Source of the DNA: Nyssa sinensis
Taxonomy: Eukaryota; Streptophyta; Magnoliopsida; Cornales; Nyssaceae
Direction of reading: 5' to 3'
NCBI GenBank assembly: GCA_008638375.1
Contig: CM018051.1
Coordinates: 13,260,369-13,324,368 of the forward strand
Length of the DNA stretch: 64,000 nucleotides
The notes under the pieces are model-generated. The model ran no database searches, was not told the DNA's origin, and saw only the letters and a program-made list of their open reading frames with translations. Position 1 is the first letter of the stretch; the number at the start of each line of letters is the position of its first letter. This document shows positions 10,851 through 24,520 of the stretch, one piece after another. Position numbers and translations under genes: made by a program.

Positions 10851-13800
10851 TGTTTTGCAATCTTTTTTGCTTCTTGAATTGTCCCCCTCCTGTGAATGGG
10901 TAACATGCGTCTTGAAAGACAAACTTGCTTATGACCGAAAATAAATAAATTATGCTCTTTACGAGTTTATAGCCCCTTTCTCACTCTAAAAAATATAATT
11001 CACCATTAATCATGTGCAAAACTTGATTTTACATATATATATATATATATTTCCAACAATAATGTATGAATTTTATTAAAACTTCACATAGCATTAATAT
11101 TTTAATATATCATATTAATTTTTAGTAAACTTACGAGAAGCCATAGGAGCTGACTCCATAAAGCTGTTGCAGTGATCTTTTTTACTTTTTCCATTTCTTT
11201 TGACAAATCATTCACTTTAGTCTTTTCCGTTGCAAAGGTCATTTTCAGTCTTCCTCTTTGCCTCTCCTGTGACTTATGTTCTGCCACTGCCCAAACCGTC
11301 CACTTTCCAAATTTTCTGTTTTAATTGTCGAAAGCCAATTCTGCATGGACATGTGTCAGATTTTTGTCCCTTATATTACCATTTTGATGAATTGAAAAAA
11401 AAATGCTAATAATTTAAATAAATAATTATAAAAATAGTATGTTTGAATTAAATTATTAAGTATTTTTATGAATATATTTAATAAGTATTTAAATAATGTT
11501 ATAATATTTAAATAAGCTATTAACCCATGTCACTAGACTATTTTTAAAAAGGCTTTTACTGAATTATATTTTGAAAAAGTCTATTTTAGTTTAAGTACGA
11601 ATTCATTAAGTATAGCCAATAAATTGAACCAAATACATCTTAAGTTGAAATCATGTTTATAAAATTTATTGAAAATTCATATTAAACTAGAAAGTCTTTC
11701 AAAGACTGCAAACAAATTGAATCAAGTCTATCATGGGTTATAAGCTTGATTTGTGATTAGTAAGAAGTTTTAAATTACATTCAAGTTTAACTTTTATGTC
11801 TCGAACTAATTTTGAAATAGTCTCAATTCAAATAGCTTAATTTTTTTTTTGTAGTTCGTTGAGTTGAGAAAAAGTATAATTTGAGTTAAACTACAATTTG
11901 AATAAGTAGTTATAGAAAAAAACTGTTTAAGTTATTTAGTATTTGGATGAATGCATTTAATAAATACTTAAATGATATTGTAGTGTTTGAATAAGCTATT
12001 AATAAGTGTCACAAGGTTATTTTTTGAAAAAATTCTACTATGACTATTTTTTTAAAAAGTCTGTCATGAGTTAAGTGTGAATCCAATAAATGCGGTTAAT
12101 AAGCCGAATCAAATACCTAACAAATTAGAAAAATTTGTTTTGAACTTGAAAAAAAAACATTAAGTGCGGTTTATAAGTTGAACCAAACATAACCTTAAAC
12201 TATTTATTACTTTATCAAATTGAATTTGAGACAAATTTAGTAACTTAATCTTAGTCATTTGTATGGAATTTAAAGTAATTATTACTTTGTCGAGCGAAGT
12301 TTGAATCGTACTTAATAAATTAAACTTAATTTTTTGTATAGAATTAAAGTACTTAACCTAAGCTGAGTTTTAGTTGAGTTATATAAATTAACTAGTTTTA
12401 AAATGTGTTTAAGTTTAACTTGTTTTATTAAATGATCCTTGTTTGAATGAGTTATTATCAACCAAGCTCTTACGGTTCATGAACAACTTTGGTTCATTTA
12501 CACCCAATAGAATGCTGTGTTCAAATTGTTAAAAATTTAAAATGGAATTCATAATATTTGGACTCAAAATTTAGTTTTTTTTTTTTAAATTAAAGTGATA
12601 GTATTATATTACATGTATTATAAATTTTCAACATATAAAAATATCAAAGAATGTTAACCCACATTTCACATATCAAAGAATTTTGACTATTACTGTCACA
12701 AAAACCACTCTAATATGAGCTCCATGATTAAAACATATTAATCTTATATCTCCTTGGGAGGAGTGAGACTCGAATCCATTACTTTTTCTTTAAAAATAGT
12801 CATGAATAGCCAACCGGATTAGTTCTAATTGATTAACTCAAAATTTAATTGAAACAATTGTTATAATATATTTGATAATTTTGGCCGAATTTATGGAAGT
12901 GGAAAAATTAGTTAAATTCAGCCAACCTAAGAAACAGGAAAAGTGGATTTGGCCAACATATTTAGGTAGACACTATTAAAGTTTTGGTTAATTATATTTT
13001 AGTAATTTGAATTTTTATTTCAATTTTAAATAAGGCTTTGATTATTAATTGTAACAATTTAGTCTTTCAATTTTTAATTTCATTTCAATTGTGGTCAATT
13101 GCAAATGGCCGTTAATGACCGTCCCAAATTAATTGCATTTTAATATCTTATAATTTTACATGGGTTTGAAAATTGTATCTTGTAATTGTATATAGGTTTC
13201 AAATAAGGCCTTATGATTTTATACGGGTTTCAAATGAAATCATATAATTTTAATGCATAAATAGTTGTCGTTAAAAATTTGAGATGGCCATTAATGATTA
13301 TTTGCTTAATTAAAATGAAATTAAAAATTAAAAAATTATATTGTTACAATTGATAATTGAGAACCTTATTTGAAATAAGGACAAAATCCCAGGCATTACA
13401 ATTAATATTATGCTGATCTCTTCCATTCTTGATGGTCCAGATATACTTCCTTCTTCCTCAAATCACCAAAATACACACACACACACACACATATATAACC
13501 CACATGGGAGAGAGATGCTATATAGCCCCACAATTTCATGGGGCTAACAAAATGTACAATAAAAACACATCATATGTTCATATTAGTGCTCTTAAAGCTG
13601 CCAAACAAGAGCGAGAATGGTTGAATAGAAAAGGCACTTTTGGATTGCGTTTGGCTGCAAATATTTTGCGGTTAGGGTATGGAAGCCTGCAAAAAAGATA
13701 AGTTTAATATAGCTCACAATCAAGGTACACTCATGGAAAATTCTGCAGAGGGGATGATTGGACTTTGGTGGAAAAATCATCAGATTTTATAATTCAAGCA

Positions 13801-13918
13801 AGGCTTGTTTGGTATTAAAATAAAATATTTACACTTTATGAGATAATGATTCATTATTTTCCTTCATTGGAGATAGGATACAGCAAGCAATAACTTATGC
13901 CTACATGAAAGTTATAGG
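10847..13918. other. Gene-free AT-rich stretch with diverged duplicate
   Basis: Two diverged copies of one sequence lie at about 11,420-11,660 and 11,905-12,150. They share phrases such as AATAAGCTATTAA and AATAAGTATTTAAAT, and both end in forms of ..AATAA..GAA(C/T)CAAATAC. They look like old copies of one TIR element. A (CA)n(TA)n tract is at 13,472-13,497. No gene is supported. Confidence 0.45.
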
Positions 13919-14926
13919 GACCATTTGTTTGGCCGTGGAATCAAAAAGAGAGAATCAATTCTATGATATGGGTATCTAGGTATTTATCCGGCCTCTAATG
14001 GAATAGGTAAGGAGTCATTTTAAATGGAATAGACATTTTTTCTTGCTTCTTTGAGTTTATGTTGGGCTTGTTGAGATAAATGAGTATCTCATAAATACTT
14101 GTATCCTACATCGGTTGGGAAGTAAGATTTTCCTTAGTTTATTAATGCATACACTATTGGACATTGTAAAGTTATGTAGAATAACGGGATAACTTTCACG
14201 CACATGAAACCATGGGAAGCCTAGTGAAATTTGATCAACTCGCATTATGCCTACGTAGGGGGGGCTTAACGCGCTCTAAGAAGTGGATACATTGTTTCTC
14301 TGCGTGTTCTGTTCGTGCATACTATAAGAAGTGGAGACATTGTTTCTCTGTGTGTTCTGCTCGTGCTTACTTTCATTCCGTTCAAGACTAGAGAACGTGA
14401 AAGGTTGTTCAATCGATTCACACTTAACACGCTGTAAGAATTGAAGACATTGTTTCTCTCATTCCGTTCAAGACTAGAGAACATGAAAGGTTGTTCAATC
14501 GATTCACACTTAACATGCTATAAGAAGTGAAGACATTGTTTCTCTCATTCCGTTCAAGACTAGAGAACGTGAAAGGTTATTCAATCAATTCACATTTAAC
14601 ACGCTGTAAGAAGTGAAGACATTGTTTCTCTGCGTGTTCTGCCTTATTCTATTGTTGTGTTCGTGCTTACTTTCATTCTGTTCAAGACTAGAGAATGTGA
14701 AAGGTTGTTCAATCGATTCACATAGTGGCACAGGCGTGGTGTTTAGATTTTTCACAGGTGTAAGGTTTGGGGTTTGACTCTAGAGAGTTGCAGCTCTCCT
14801 TTTTTTTTTTTTTCTGATTTTTGAATGGCCAAACAGTGGACAATGAGGTAAAACAGGGATAGGATATCCCGTCCGGACTGTGGTTATTAGATCAGGGGTC
14901 CTATTTGTGCAGCCAAACAGTCCATT
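13919..14926. mobile_element. Possible TIR element with GGAC..TTGTTTGGC ends
   Basis: The left end reads GGACCATTTGTTTGGC (about 13,919) and the right end reads GCCAAACAGTCC (14,910-14,921), an inverted match. Inside lie the 86-bp tandem array and no coding sequence. TGTTTGGC-type ends are common in plant hAT-like MITEs. The target duplication is not clear, so the boundaries are approximate and the call tentative. Confidence 0.4.
14270..14725. repeat. 86-bp tandem repeat array
   Basis: Starts of the unit AACACGCTGTAAGAAGTGAA are seen at 14,426, 14,512 and 14,598, exactly 86 bp apart. Each unit carries GACATTGTTTCTCTC, TTCAAGACTAGAGAACGTGA and GTTGTTCAATCGATTCACA. Flanking partial or enlarged units (14,278; about 14,325; 14,620-14,725) contain an added segment with GCGTGTTCTG. 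No coding function is visible. Confidence 0.85.
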
Positions 14927-17509
14927 TCACTTAAATCATTTAACTCTATGGTTTAAAATGACGTAGTTTAGGGTTGACCATTTCTGCGCCTGGGTGGGTC
15001 CTGACCCGAACCTAAAACCCGACCCGACTAACCCGATACTATTCATCTTCTTCCTCGCGCCACAGCCACTGTTGCCCTAATTTCATAGATTTTAAATCTC
15101 TATTTTATGACGTTCCAAGGGTCCATTCTTTTTGTTTTCGATCCCAATGTGTTTTTGGGAGTTAGGTGAATCTTTTAGCGTTCATATGGAGCATCAAATC
15201 TTGCTCAAAGGTTCGGTCTAAGGTTTTATAGTTGAACTTGCATGCACCCTGTTTGTCAATGTCCATTTCTTCACTAAAACGAGTAGGGTTTGGCTTGGTG
15301 TGATCCTCTAAACATGGGGATTTAGTCCCTATCCTAAAAATCAGGTTTTGGTGTGGATTTGTGAGATTTGGTTTAAAAATCAAAACCTATAACTTGCTAT
15401 TTCTCTCTCATCGTTAGCCCGTTTTTGATAATGCAATTGTTTTGTGACCCTTGTAGCTTCTAGATCAAGCCCCAAGTGATAGAAATTGGTTTCTTTCTAG
15501 TCGATTCAAACCCACCTTTTTTGTGGTCATCAATGGCAAGTTCTATGTTACTTTACTATATTTTGGTGGTTTAACTCGTAAATAAATGACCTAGCATGCA
15601 AGGAAGTTACTAGAAATTGAAATAGAATGGGGAGGGTTCAATTTCTAACCTATTTGAGTGCTTCTTTGACTTTTTCTCGGTTTCCCCCTCTTCTAAACTG
15701 TAGTGCTTATTTCCTTCTCTTCTAGTTCAGTTGATAGACCTTTTATTCTTCTTCTTCATACAGTCGTGCATGGGTGAGTCCTTCCCTTCTTCTTCTTCTT
15801 CTTCTTTTCTTCTCTCTCTCTCTCTAGCCACACACACACATACAAGGTCTGATGAACACTCTAAACTCACGCAATGTCTGATTTTCTATTCATATACACT
15901 CAAGATATGGATACACATCATGAGAGATTTCATGCATGAAATCTAATTAGACAAGAGGTGGGTACAATGGGATGATGACACGTGTCTTTTTTTTTTTCTT
16001 CTGAATTTCCTACACATATTATGGGTTATATACATATCATGTGGCTTATATAACACAAAAGTGCTTGTAACCTAGTTGGCAACTTTTTGGGACTTAGTAT
16101 CTATCTTTTGTAAAGTGCAAGGGTTCAAGTTTTGGTAAGAGCATTTTAAAGCTCTTTTCTCTATTTTTCTTTTACACATGCATCATATTGCATTCTAGAG
16201 TATTTTATAAATTCTCAAACTTTGCATTTTAAATCTCATAAAAGTCTTTTGAAATTCCCGCAAGGCTTCTTGATTAAGCATACTCTATCTATGTATCACT
16301 AGTCTTGCCTTAATGCATTTCGTGTACTAGTCTTCCAAAATTATTTATGTGTTAATCATCGATTAACGCCAATCACAATTTGTCATCAAGTTATGACCGT
16401 TGTTATTAACTCGCATTCTTAAAATTAGTTGTCTCCAATTTAAAACTAGTCGCTCTCATTTACACATTCGCCTCCATATTTATGGACTATTAGCCTCAAT
16501 TAGAATTGTCCATACTTATTCTCTTATGACAATCTTCATTATCCTTAATTGCACCACTTAATTAGGTCGGGGTGTTACAGATCCAAACTAGTCCTTAGTT
16601 GATTAGCTTTCGTGCTTGGTGCTAACTTAGGTGGGATGAATCCTGAGGCTATGACGCCCTTTGCATTTCCCCTTTTGTTGATGTACTCTGCATGTAAAGA
16701 AAAAAAAATGCAATAAACATAAGTTAATTTGGAAGAAGGTTAAAATTTCTAACAGAGTTCAGTGAGTTTTCTCAATATTAGGGATGATAGTTTGATTCGG
16801 GTATTTAGGTATTTATACCACCTCGAATGGGATATAAGGTTTTAAATGGGATAGGGGTAGGTTTGGTAGAAGGTTAAAAACCCCCACAAAATTTTGTGAT
16901 AGGTTGGAAAATGGTTCTCCTACCTTATAACGTCATAAATTTACTAAAATACGTTTATATGTTACTCTAGTTTTAAAAATACCATGAGTTTATATGTTTG
17001 AGCTTTTGACGATACTCTAATTTTTTATTTTTTGTTATATGTTTTGTGCCATGTGGTTAATTGGATGTTGTTTGGCCTTTTGGTAAGACTTATTTATTTT
17101 ATTTTATTTTAATTATCCACAACAATAATAATTTCTTACTTCTTTTTCATGTGCAATTTTCACAATTTCTCTTAACCTTTTTATTTTTAATCGACAAAGA
17201 AAAGAAACTTTATTAATGCTAAACGTGTCCAAGAAGTACAAAACGAAGATACACAACTTCTTTTAACTTAGTCATCCTCTTTTCTTAGTTTACATTTGAC
17301 CCTTTAATAAATAATATTTTTTCTAAGGACACCAACTTGGTTCCATGATATTTAATTAATTTTATTATTTAATGATTAAAAGTTTTTAAAAAATTAATAA
17401 TGTATTATTAATTATAAGAACAGAAAACTAACAGAGAACACACCAGAAAAAAAAAAAAAAAAAAAACATCAAGAGCTTTTTCATTTTTCAAATAGGATAA
17501 TAATATTTA
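14927..17509. other. Gene-free stretch
   Basis: No gene is supported. A compound (TTC)n(TC)n(CA)n tract lies at 15,785-15,842. A phrase at 16,798-16,860 (GGGTATTTAGGTATTTAT) is related to 13,972-14,000 and suggests remnants of the same repeat. (AATTA)-rich sequence fills 17,340-17,420 and a run of 25 A residues follows at about 17,442-17,466. Confidence 0.45.
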
Positions 17510-18208
17510 GGGTAAATCACATTAACTTTTTATGAGATTCTTGATAATTACATCAATCTCTCTTAAAGTTTCTAAAATTATGATAATCTCTCATACTTTA
17601 TCTGACAAACTACAAATACCATTTTTAGTCAATTTTTTTTAAATAATAAAATTATCGCTTTTATGTGTTTTTTTTTTTTGACATTTTTCAATTTTAACCA
17701 ATTTTTGGGATTTCAAATAAATATTGATTAAAACCTTAAATTTATTTTTATATAAAATAAAAATAAGTTAATTACCTTAATATATATATATATATATATA
17801 ACTCTTTAAAAAATTGGTCAAAATTGAACAACTGCAGGCAAGTTGACTTATCCAAAATGGAAAAACTCTTTAAAAAATTAGTCAAAATTAAAAAATTGCA
17901 GGCAAGTTGACTTATCCAAGATGGAAAGATTCATCTCTCCTATACACACGACTCTGATTTGAGTTAATGTATATACACATAGTTGTTAGGATTTCCCTCT
18001 CTTCATATCGCTTTTATAAAAATAAAATTGAAAAAAATACAAAAAAAAAAAATGAAAACAATAGTTTTGTCATTGTGAAAGAAAATTGATTGGAAAGGAA
18101 TATTTATAATTTGTTAGTAAAAATAAGGAATGTTAGTGTAATTTTAAAAATTTTGAAGATGTCAGTGTATTTGATAGAAATCTTAGAGGAAGTTACTATA
18201 GTTTATCC
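17510..18208. mobile_element. MITE-like element, family GGATAAATTACAC (copy 1)
   Basis: Starts GGGTAAATCACATTAAC and ends ACTATAGTTTATCC, an imperfect terminal inverted repeat. The subterminal phrases (TCTTGATAATTACATCAATC, GACAAACTACAAATACC) recur in the copies at 23.1, 28.6, 33.1 and 35.1 kb. A 50-bp stretch with GCAGGCAAGTTGACTTATCC is repeated inside at about 17,835 and 17,895. Non-coding. Confidence 0.55.
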
Positions 18209-18704
18209 AAATATTTACTTTTATAAAAAAAAAAAAAAAAACATATAGTTATATAATATTAGCTAATGGAGTTCTAATTCATCATTTGACTATGGCCATA
18301 ATCCATGTAGTTTTTTGGCTCCTCTTCTCCATTCTGAACAGCCGGGTCTCAATTTATGGTTTCCTCGCCTTTGTGAATGCCATTAAATATATATATATAT
18401 ATATATAGATATATGAACTATATATGTTTACATATATAAATTGACTTATGGAAAGAGAAATGTGTTTTGTCAAAAGAATATACATTGATTCTTTGCGAAA
18501 CGACAACCTTATGTCATACTCAAAGGCCCTACATGGGGACACTCTCTCGCTAAATCACGGACACACACGCCACCTTGATGTATGCCATTCACGTTTTGCG
18601 GCCAACAAGTTAAGGTGGTGAGCAGGCTTGACCCACTTCCTGGAACCTTTAATGTTTTATATATATATATATATATTAAGAAAAACCGAAAAATAGTAAT
18701 AACT

Positions 18705-18742
18705 GTACTTTAAATTGTCTGTAATTTAGATGGCTACATATG
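18705..18742 (+). repeat. 38-bp inverted repeat, left copy
   Basis: Matches the reverse complement of 25,319-25,356 at 37 of 38 positions (single difference in TTGTCTG versus TTATCTG). It lies just upstream of duplicated unit A, while the other copy lies between units A and B. Confidence 0.85.
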
Positions 18743-19201
18743 TTTAAATTATTACCATTAATATAATTATTAAATTATGGATGCATGACTGATTGTGTAC
18801 TTGAAAATGACTCTAATGGCTTTATTTGTTTCTCAAGCTCCGCTGACTTCTTGCTAACCCACATGCTCGATCTGAGTTTGGGAAGCATGATTAATGACGG
18901 AATCCGAAAAATTATTAGAAAGGGGTTAGAAAATCTTTGAAAAAAAATTTAGTGAAAATTTTGAGTGAAAAAAAAATTGATGGATAAAGATTAGAGTGGA
19001 CCAAAATTTTGGAGATGTGTTAAAATTTTGGGAGAGAATTGAGAGAAATAATAAGTAAAAATAGAATTTTAGGATGGGTTAATTTTAAAAAGGCTAAAAT
19101 TTTACATGCATAAAAAAAAATTCTATAATTTGAGAGGCTGTTACCCAGTCCAACCCCCTAATGATATATATATATATATATATAGTACTTCCACCCTTGT
19201 A

Positions 19202-19262
<61 letters not shown>

Positions 19263-19986
19263 TATTTATGTGTGTCACATGTGTATAAAAACATTTTAGT
19301 TTTACCGTTCTTTTCTCAAGAAAAAATAAAATAGATTTTTTAGGAAAAAAAAAGTGGGAATTTTGAGGTGAAAAAAAATGATGGATAAAGATTTAGACTT
19401 GGCCAAAATTTTGGGGTGGGCTAAAATTTTGGGAAAGAAATGAGAGAAATAATATGTTAAAAATTGGATTTTGGGATGGGTTAATTTTAAAAGGGCCGAA
19501 ATTTTAGATGTATAAAAAATTTCAATAATTTGGGAGTTGTTGCCTAACCCATCCTCCAATATATTTCCACCCTTGTAAAGTATATACACACACACACACA
19601 CGCATATTTATAGGTGTCACATGTGTATAAAAGCATTTTTGGTTTTATCTTTCTTTTTCAAAAAAAAATAAAAAAGACAATTTGGTGCCGGTTGATTAAA
19701 CTGAAAATCATTCATTCAAAACTTTTCTTGTTAAATTCTTTTTAATAAATTTATTAGTGCTCAAAATATTTTTTGTAAGGAAAATTGTTCCATAATTGTG
19801 TAAGTTGATTAGAACGTTGCATTAGTTTGTTTGAGACTATAATAGACTCGTTTTATTGGCCTCTTCGATTGCAATAGTGTCGTTTCATAAAATCAATTCT
19901 AGAATCTTAATCGTTGAAGCAACAAAGACCCGTTAAAATGAGAGTTTGCGGAACCTAATTGGCTAATCAGTCATAATCTTGCATTA

Positions 19987-20049
<63 letters not shown>

Positions 20050-20670
20050 CACACACACAGTCTCTTTTATTCATTGTATAGATTGATGGCCCAGAGTTGA
20101 TATTGGCTCTAAACCCTAGAATCCTAAAACTTAATTGAGAAATTTGGTTCTGTTTGGTTATAAATCCAAAGACAGATTTTTTGAAAATCATATTTAAAAA
20201 CCTGTTTATTTAGTCATGTTCTAAAACAAAATCCTGAATATTATTTTATAAGTATTCTGAATATTTTTTGCATCCCACTTTTCATTTTCAAAAATAATTT
20301 GACTACTTTTACATAACATTTTCAAAACTTTAAAATAATTATTAAATTGCTCTGTGATTCTGAAAAATATGAAATGATAAAAATAAAAATATTTATATTT
20401 AAGTATTAACTAAAAAAAAAAATGATTACATCTCATTTATTTATGGTTAGAATTGATGACGTTTTATCCATATTTTTTTAGTTATTTATATCTATATTTT
20501 GTTGATAATATCTCAATTAAGTAAAATCAAATAAAAATAATAATTAATAGATAGATTATAATTTTTTTCCATTTTTGAAAATATCTATTCAAAAATGTTC
20601 CTAAAGACACGTTTTAAAGAAGAATCGAGTACTTTTAAAAAAATTGTTTTCTGTTTTTAAAAAATAAATA

Positions 20671-21115
20671 TATTAACATAAATTCCTTTGGAAAGGAATT
20701 TTTAAAAACAAAAATAAAAAAATCTGATAATAGCCTCTCTTTAGGAAACAACTAACAGTACTTTTAATTTTAAAATTTTAAATTCATTAAAAAATGAAAT
20801 TACTAGATAAGGCACATGTATTTTTAATTTTTTTTATAATTATTTTTGTTGTTGAAACCACAAAAATTAAAAATAAAAACAAATCCAAGTACATGGGTTT
20901 TACAAGAACACTATCATTTTCATTTTTAAGAACAAAAATACAAAAAAAAAAATCTCTCGCTCTCTTCAAAAACAAGAAACATAAAAATATTAACATAAAT
21001 TCTTTTGGAAAGGAATTTAAAAAATAAATAAATCAGATAATAGTAGCCTCTCTTTAGGAAACAACTAACAGTAATTTTAATTTTTTAAAATTTAAATTCA
21101 TTAAAAAATGAAATG
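20671..21115. repeat. 131-bp direct repeat pair inside unit A
   Basis: 20,671-20,801 and 20,988-21,115 share TATTAACATAAATTC.TTTG, GCCTCTCTTTAGGAAACAAC and TTAAATTCATTAAAAAATGA. The offset is 317 bp. This pair is part of the block present only in unit A. Confidence 0.8.
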
Positions 21116-23116
21116 AACCGAAAACACACATCTAATTTTATTTTTATTTTTAGGAAGCCTCTAACAGCAATTTTACTTTTTAAAAATTTACAAATAAAAT
21201 TTAAATGCATTTTCATTATTTTTTATCTTAAAAAATATGAAATCAAATTTCAGATCAAAATGTATTTTCATAGTTTTGTTCTCAGAAACTTAAATTCAAA
21301 TATTATATCCAAACGCATTTCCACAGTTTTTAACTCAAAAACTGAATTCTGATTAGCATAACCAAACGTATTTTCGCAGTTTTCAAAAAATCAATTACAA
21401 ATTCTGAAATACATTTCAAAAACATTTTTCAGAAAATCATATCTGAATCTATTGTTTTCTTGTGAGGATTTATTCTTTGAGAGAGGATGTGAGGATTTTT
21501 GTTAATTTGCTAGAGAGCATTAGGACACACCTTTAATCACTACATAATCAATTTACGAGTGCGTTAGTAGAGACGGATCATGATTAAGTTAATATGTTAA
21601 TGTGGAAAGTAAAATAAGACTAATAAATGCAACTGATAAACAAGAGCGAAACAGCAAAGACAAGTAAATTTGATTAACAATAATTTATACAGGGTAGTGT
21701 TGTATGTTAGCAATCAGAGTTTGCTACTTTTTGTATTTTGTAACTAGATTGATATGTTAGTAATCCCATATGAAATTTTTTTACTTCGTGAGAATTTTTC
21801 TCACTATAAATCTCATATCTCCCATGTGTTTATTTTATTTTTACTTTATTTAATTATTGTATAATTATTATTTAAGCACTTTGACCATATTAATTAAATA
21901 GGAAATCGTACTTAATTTTTAGTTCACTTGGTTTAAATACTTGAAATCATCAATTTTTATTTAGTTAATTAAGTGGTTAACTAAATAATTAATTTAGAAC
22001 TATCTTCATAATTCTAGGATATTTTAACAATGTTCATTTTTTCTTCACATGATTATTATAATTATAAAAATTTATTTCTGAAAAGTTGTTTTAATAAGCA
22101 CCTTCTAATAGGCTTATTTTAATTTTTTTTTTGAAAGCCCATAATAAGTTACTCCATATATCCCATTTTTAGAGTCCCTTGTTATCTTTTTTTTCATGTT
22201 TTAAAATAAAAGTTCAGTTTGAATAGTTAATGCATAAATTATTGTGGATTTTTCAAATTATCTTTTTTTACCAATTTGATGTGTTGTAATAGCTAGTGTG
22301 AAAGAATGTTAATATTGTAAAATTATACTATCTACTCAAATGTAAAAATATTAAATGCATGTCTCCTTTAAAAATTAGTTTTGGAAAAAAGAACTCTTAA
22401 TATGGGATAGAAGGAGTACGAGTTATCAAATAGTAATCAACCTTCGTGTGACCCAATAATAAGGGGAGTTATTGAATAAGGAACAATTATTCAGTAACTC
22501 CTTGGAACCATAGTCCCACGAGTCATATTGAGAGTCATGTCAATAACAATACACTATATATGTATATACATGTGATATATAATCTCATTGTTGAGACTAT
22601 TGTGACCAAACCATTCAATAATTTCTCAAAGATAAGAAGTAAACTCTTGCAAGTGGGATTCTCTTTGTTACCCAAAAAAAAAAATAGTAATTTAATATCA
22701 TACAGTCTCTTTTTCAATTATTCAAGTATTTGTTAAATTTTCTTGTATTTGTTTTTTATATATATATATCTAAAATACCCCTTCCTTTTTGTATTTTCCA
22801 TATTTCTCCTATTGCTTATGGAACAATTCTCAAACCCATTCTTTACATGAATCCAAACAAACTTGACATACCATGTTTGGTTGTTGACTTCTAGGTGTAG
22901 ATTCTTAAGTACTAGATTAATAGCACATGGCTATCCTTTATTTTTGATATTTTGGTAGATATTCGTATCTTTGTTTGGTGATGTACATATAGCAACTAAA
23001 TGGACAGTCTCTTTTTTTGTACTGGTGTGGGAGTTGGTCTACAATTCTCTTCAAATCTCAAGGGCATATTTAGATTCTTTGGGCAGTTCTGCACTTTCAC
23101 TTTTGTATTTATATTC

Positions 23117-23621
23117 AGTAAAAATTACACTGATCTTTTGTAAGATTTTTAACAATTATACTAATATGAGATTTTTAAAATTACACTAATCTTCCTTACT
23201 TTTTTTATTGACAAACTATAAATATTCTCTCCAGTCAATCTTTTTTCAAAATAACAAAATTATCCATTTCATTTTTTTATTTTTATTTTTGCATTTTTAT
23301 AAAAAAATTTCTAACTTTTTTTAAAGATTTTTTTTTTTATATATAAATAGATTGAAGGTAAATAAGTTATTTTCATTTTATATAAAATGAATTTAAGGTT
23401 TAAATTAATATTTATTTGAAAATAAAAAAACTGAAAAATGAAAAAAAAAAACATGAAAGGATAATTTTTTTCATTTTGAAAGAAAAAAAAAATTGAATGG
23501 AGCAGGGAATTTGTAGTTTGTCAGATAGAATTAGAGGGGGGGGGGGAAATCAGTGTAACTTTAGAAATTTCTGAATAATTAAGTATAATTATAAGAAACC
23601 TTATGTCATTGTAATTTATTC
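23117..23621. mobile_element. MITE-like element, family GGATAAATTACAC (copy 2, in unit A)
   Basis: Left end AGTAAAAATTACACTGATC, right end GTCATTGTAATTTATTCT. Paralogous with copy 3 at 28,588-29,075 through the large duplication. Contains a run of nine G at about 23,537-23,546. Confidence 0.55.
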
Positions 23622-24520
23622 TTATATTTATTAAACTTTTTTCAAAAAACATATTTTGTTGTTTGACCAAACTTTTAAAATAATTTTTGTATTTGATTTA
23701 ACTTATCTATACACACAAAAGTGTGTTTATAGAAAATCAGTTATGATAATTAGATAGAATTGTTTACATAATAACCAAGTTAGTTTTCCTGACTTACCCC
23801 ATTAAACTAAAAAGAAAAAGAAAAAGATGGTCTTCCCTAATTCTTTCTATAGACAATATTATATTATAAAATTTGTTTCCATGAAATATTAATTACATAC
23901 TGTCATAATAACTATTTACATGCTTTTATAATGAAATTCTTCAGTTTTATAATCCATTTGTAATAAATATGTTTATAAACTATTATTTTATAAAATTTTG
24001 TTTCTATAAAAATTATGGATGCATATGCAAAATGAATAGGGGATATAGAAGGTATTTTTTGAATTATTTGAGGGCATAATGGGAAAAACATGGAGGTTCC
24101 TAACATTTAACAAAAGACTGAAGGCAGCATTGAAAAAGATAATTTGGATCCATACGATAATTTATTTTATTTTTATTTTTATTTTTATTTTTTGCCAAGC
24201 ATCCAATGGGATATTTTTATTTTTTATAAGTAGAAACAAGTAAAAGTAGTATTTGATTTAAATTAAAAAAACACTCTTACTTTTATGAACCTCAAAATTC
24301 CTCTATGCGAACCTATCTATATTTATATGCCTAATTAATATGTTTCTAAATGATATTTATATATGTAAATGTCTATATATATATATATAAATATATACGT
24401 TCATTCTTTTATATACACATATATATACATGGATATATATATATATACATGTTATATATATGTTAGATTTGGTGGAATAAAAAAAATGATAAAAGAGAGA
24501 AAAATAAAAAATTTTAAGGC

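Noticed and set aside
14069..14723. Solo LTR starting TGTTGAGATAAATG and ending GATTCACA
   Set aside because: The 5 bp before (GGGCT) and after (TAGTG) do not match, and the 86-bp array explains much of the interior.
14270..14725. CRISPR-like array
   Set aside because: The repeats are contiguous 86-bp units without unique spacers, in a plant nuclear context.
19094..19601. Open frames with Tyr-Ile or Cys-Val repeats on both strands
   Set aside because: They translate TA, CA and GT microsatellites and have no other coding features.
21113..21352. Lys/Phe/Ile-rich open frames in AT-rich sequence
   Set aside because: Typical chance frames in strongly AT-rich DNA, not conserved between units A and B.
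22790..23110. Possible captured gene fragment in both duplicated units (near 22,790-23,110 and 28,200-28,570)
   Set aside because: Composition is slightly more gene-like, but no domain, splice structure or long frame supports it.
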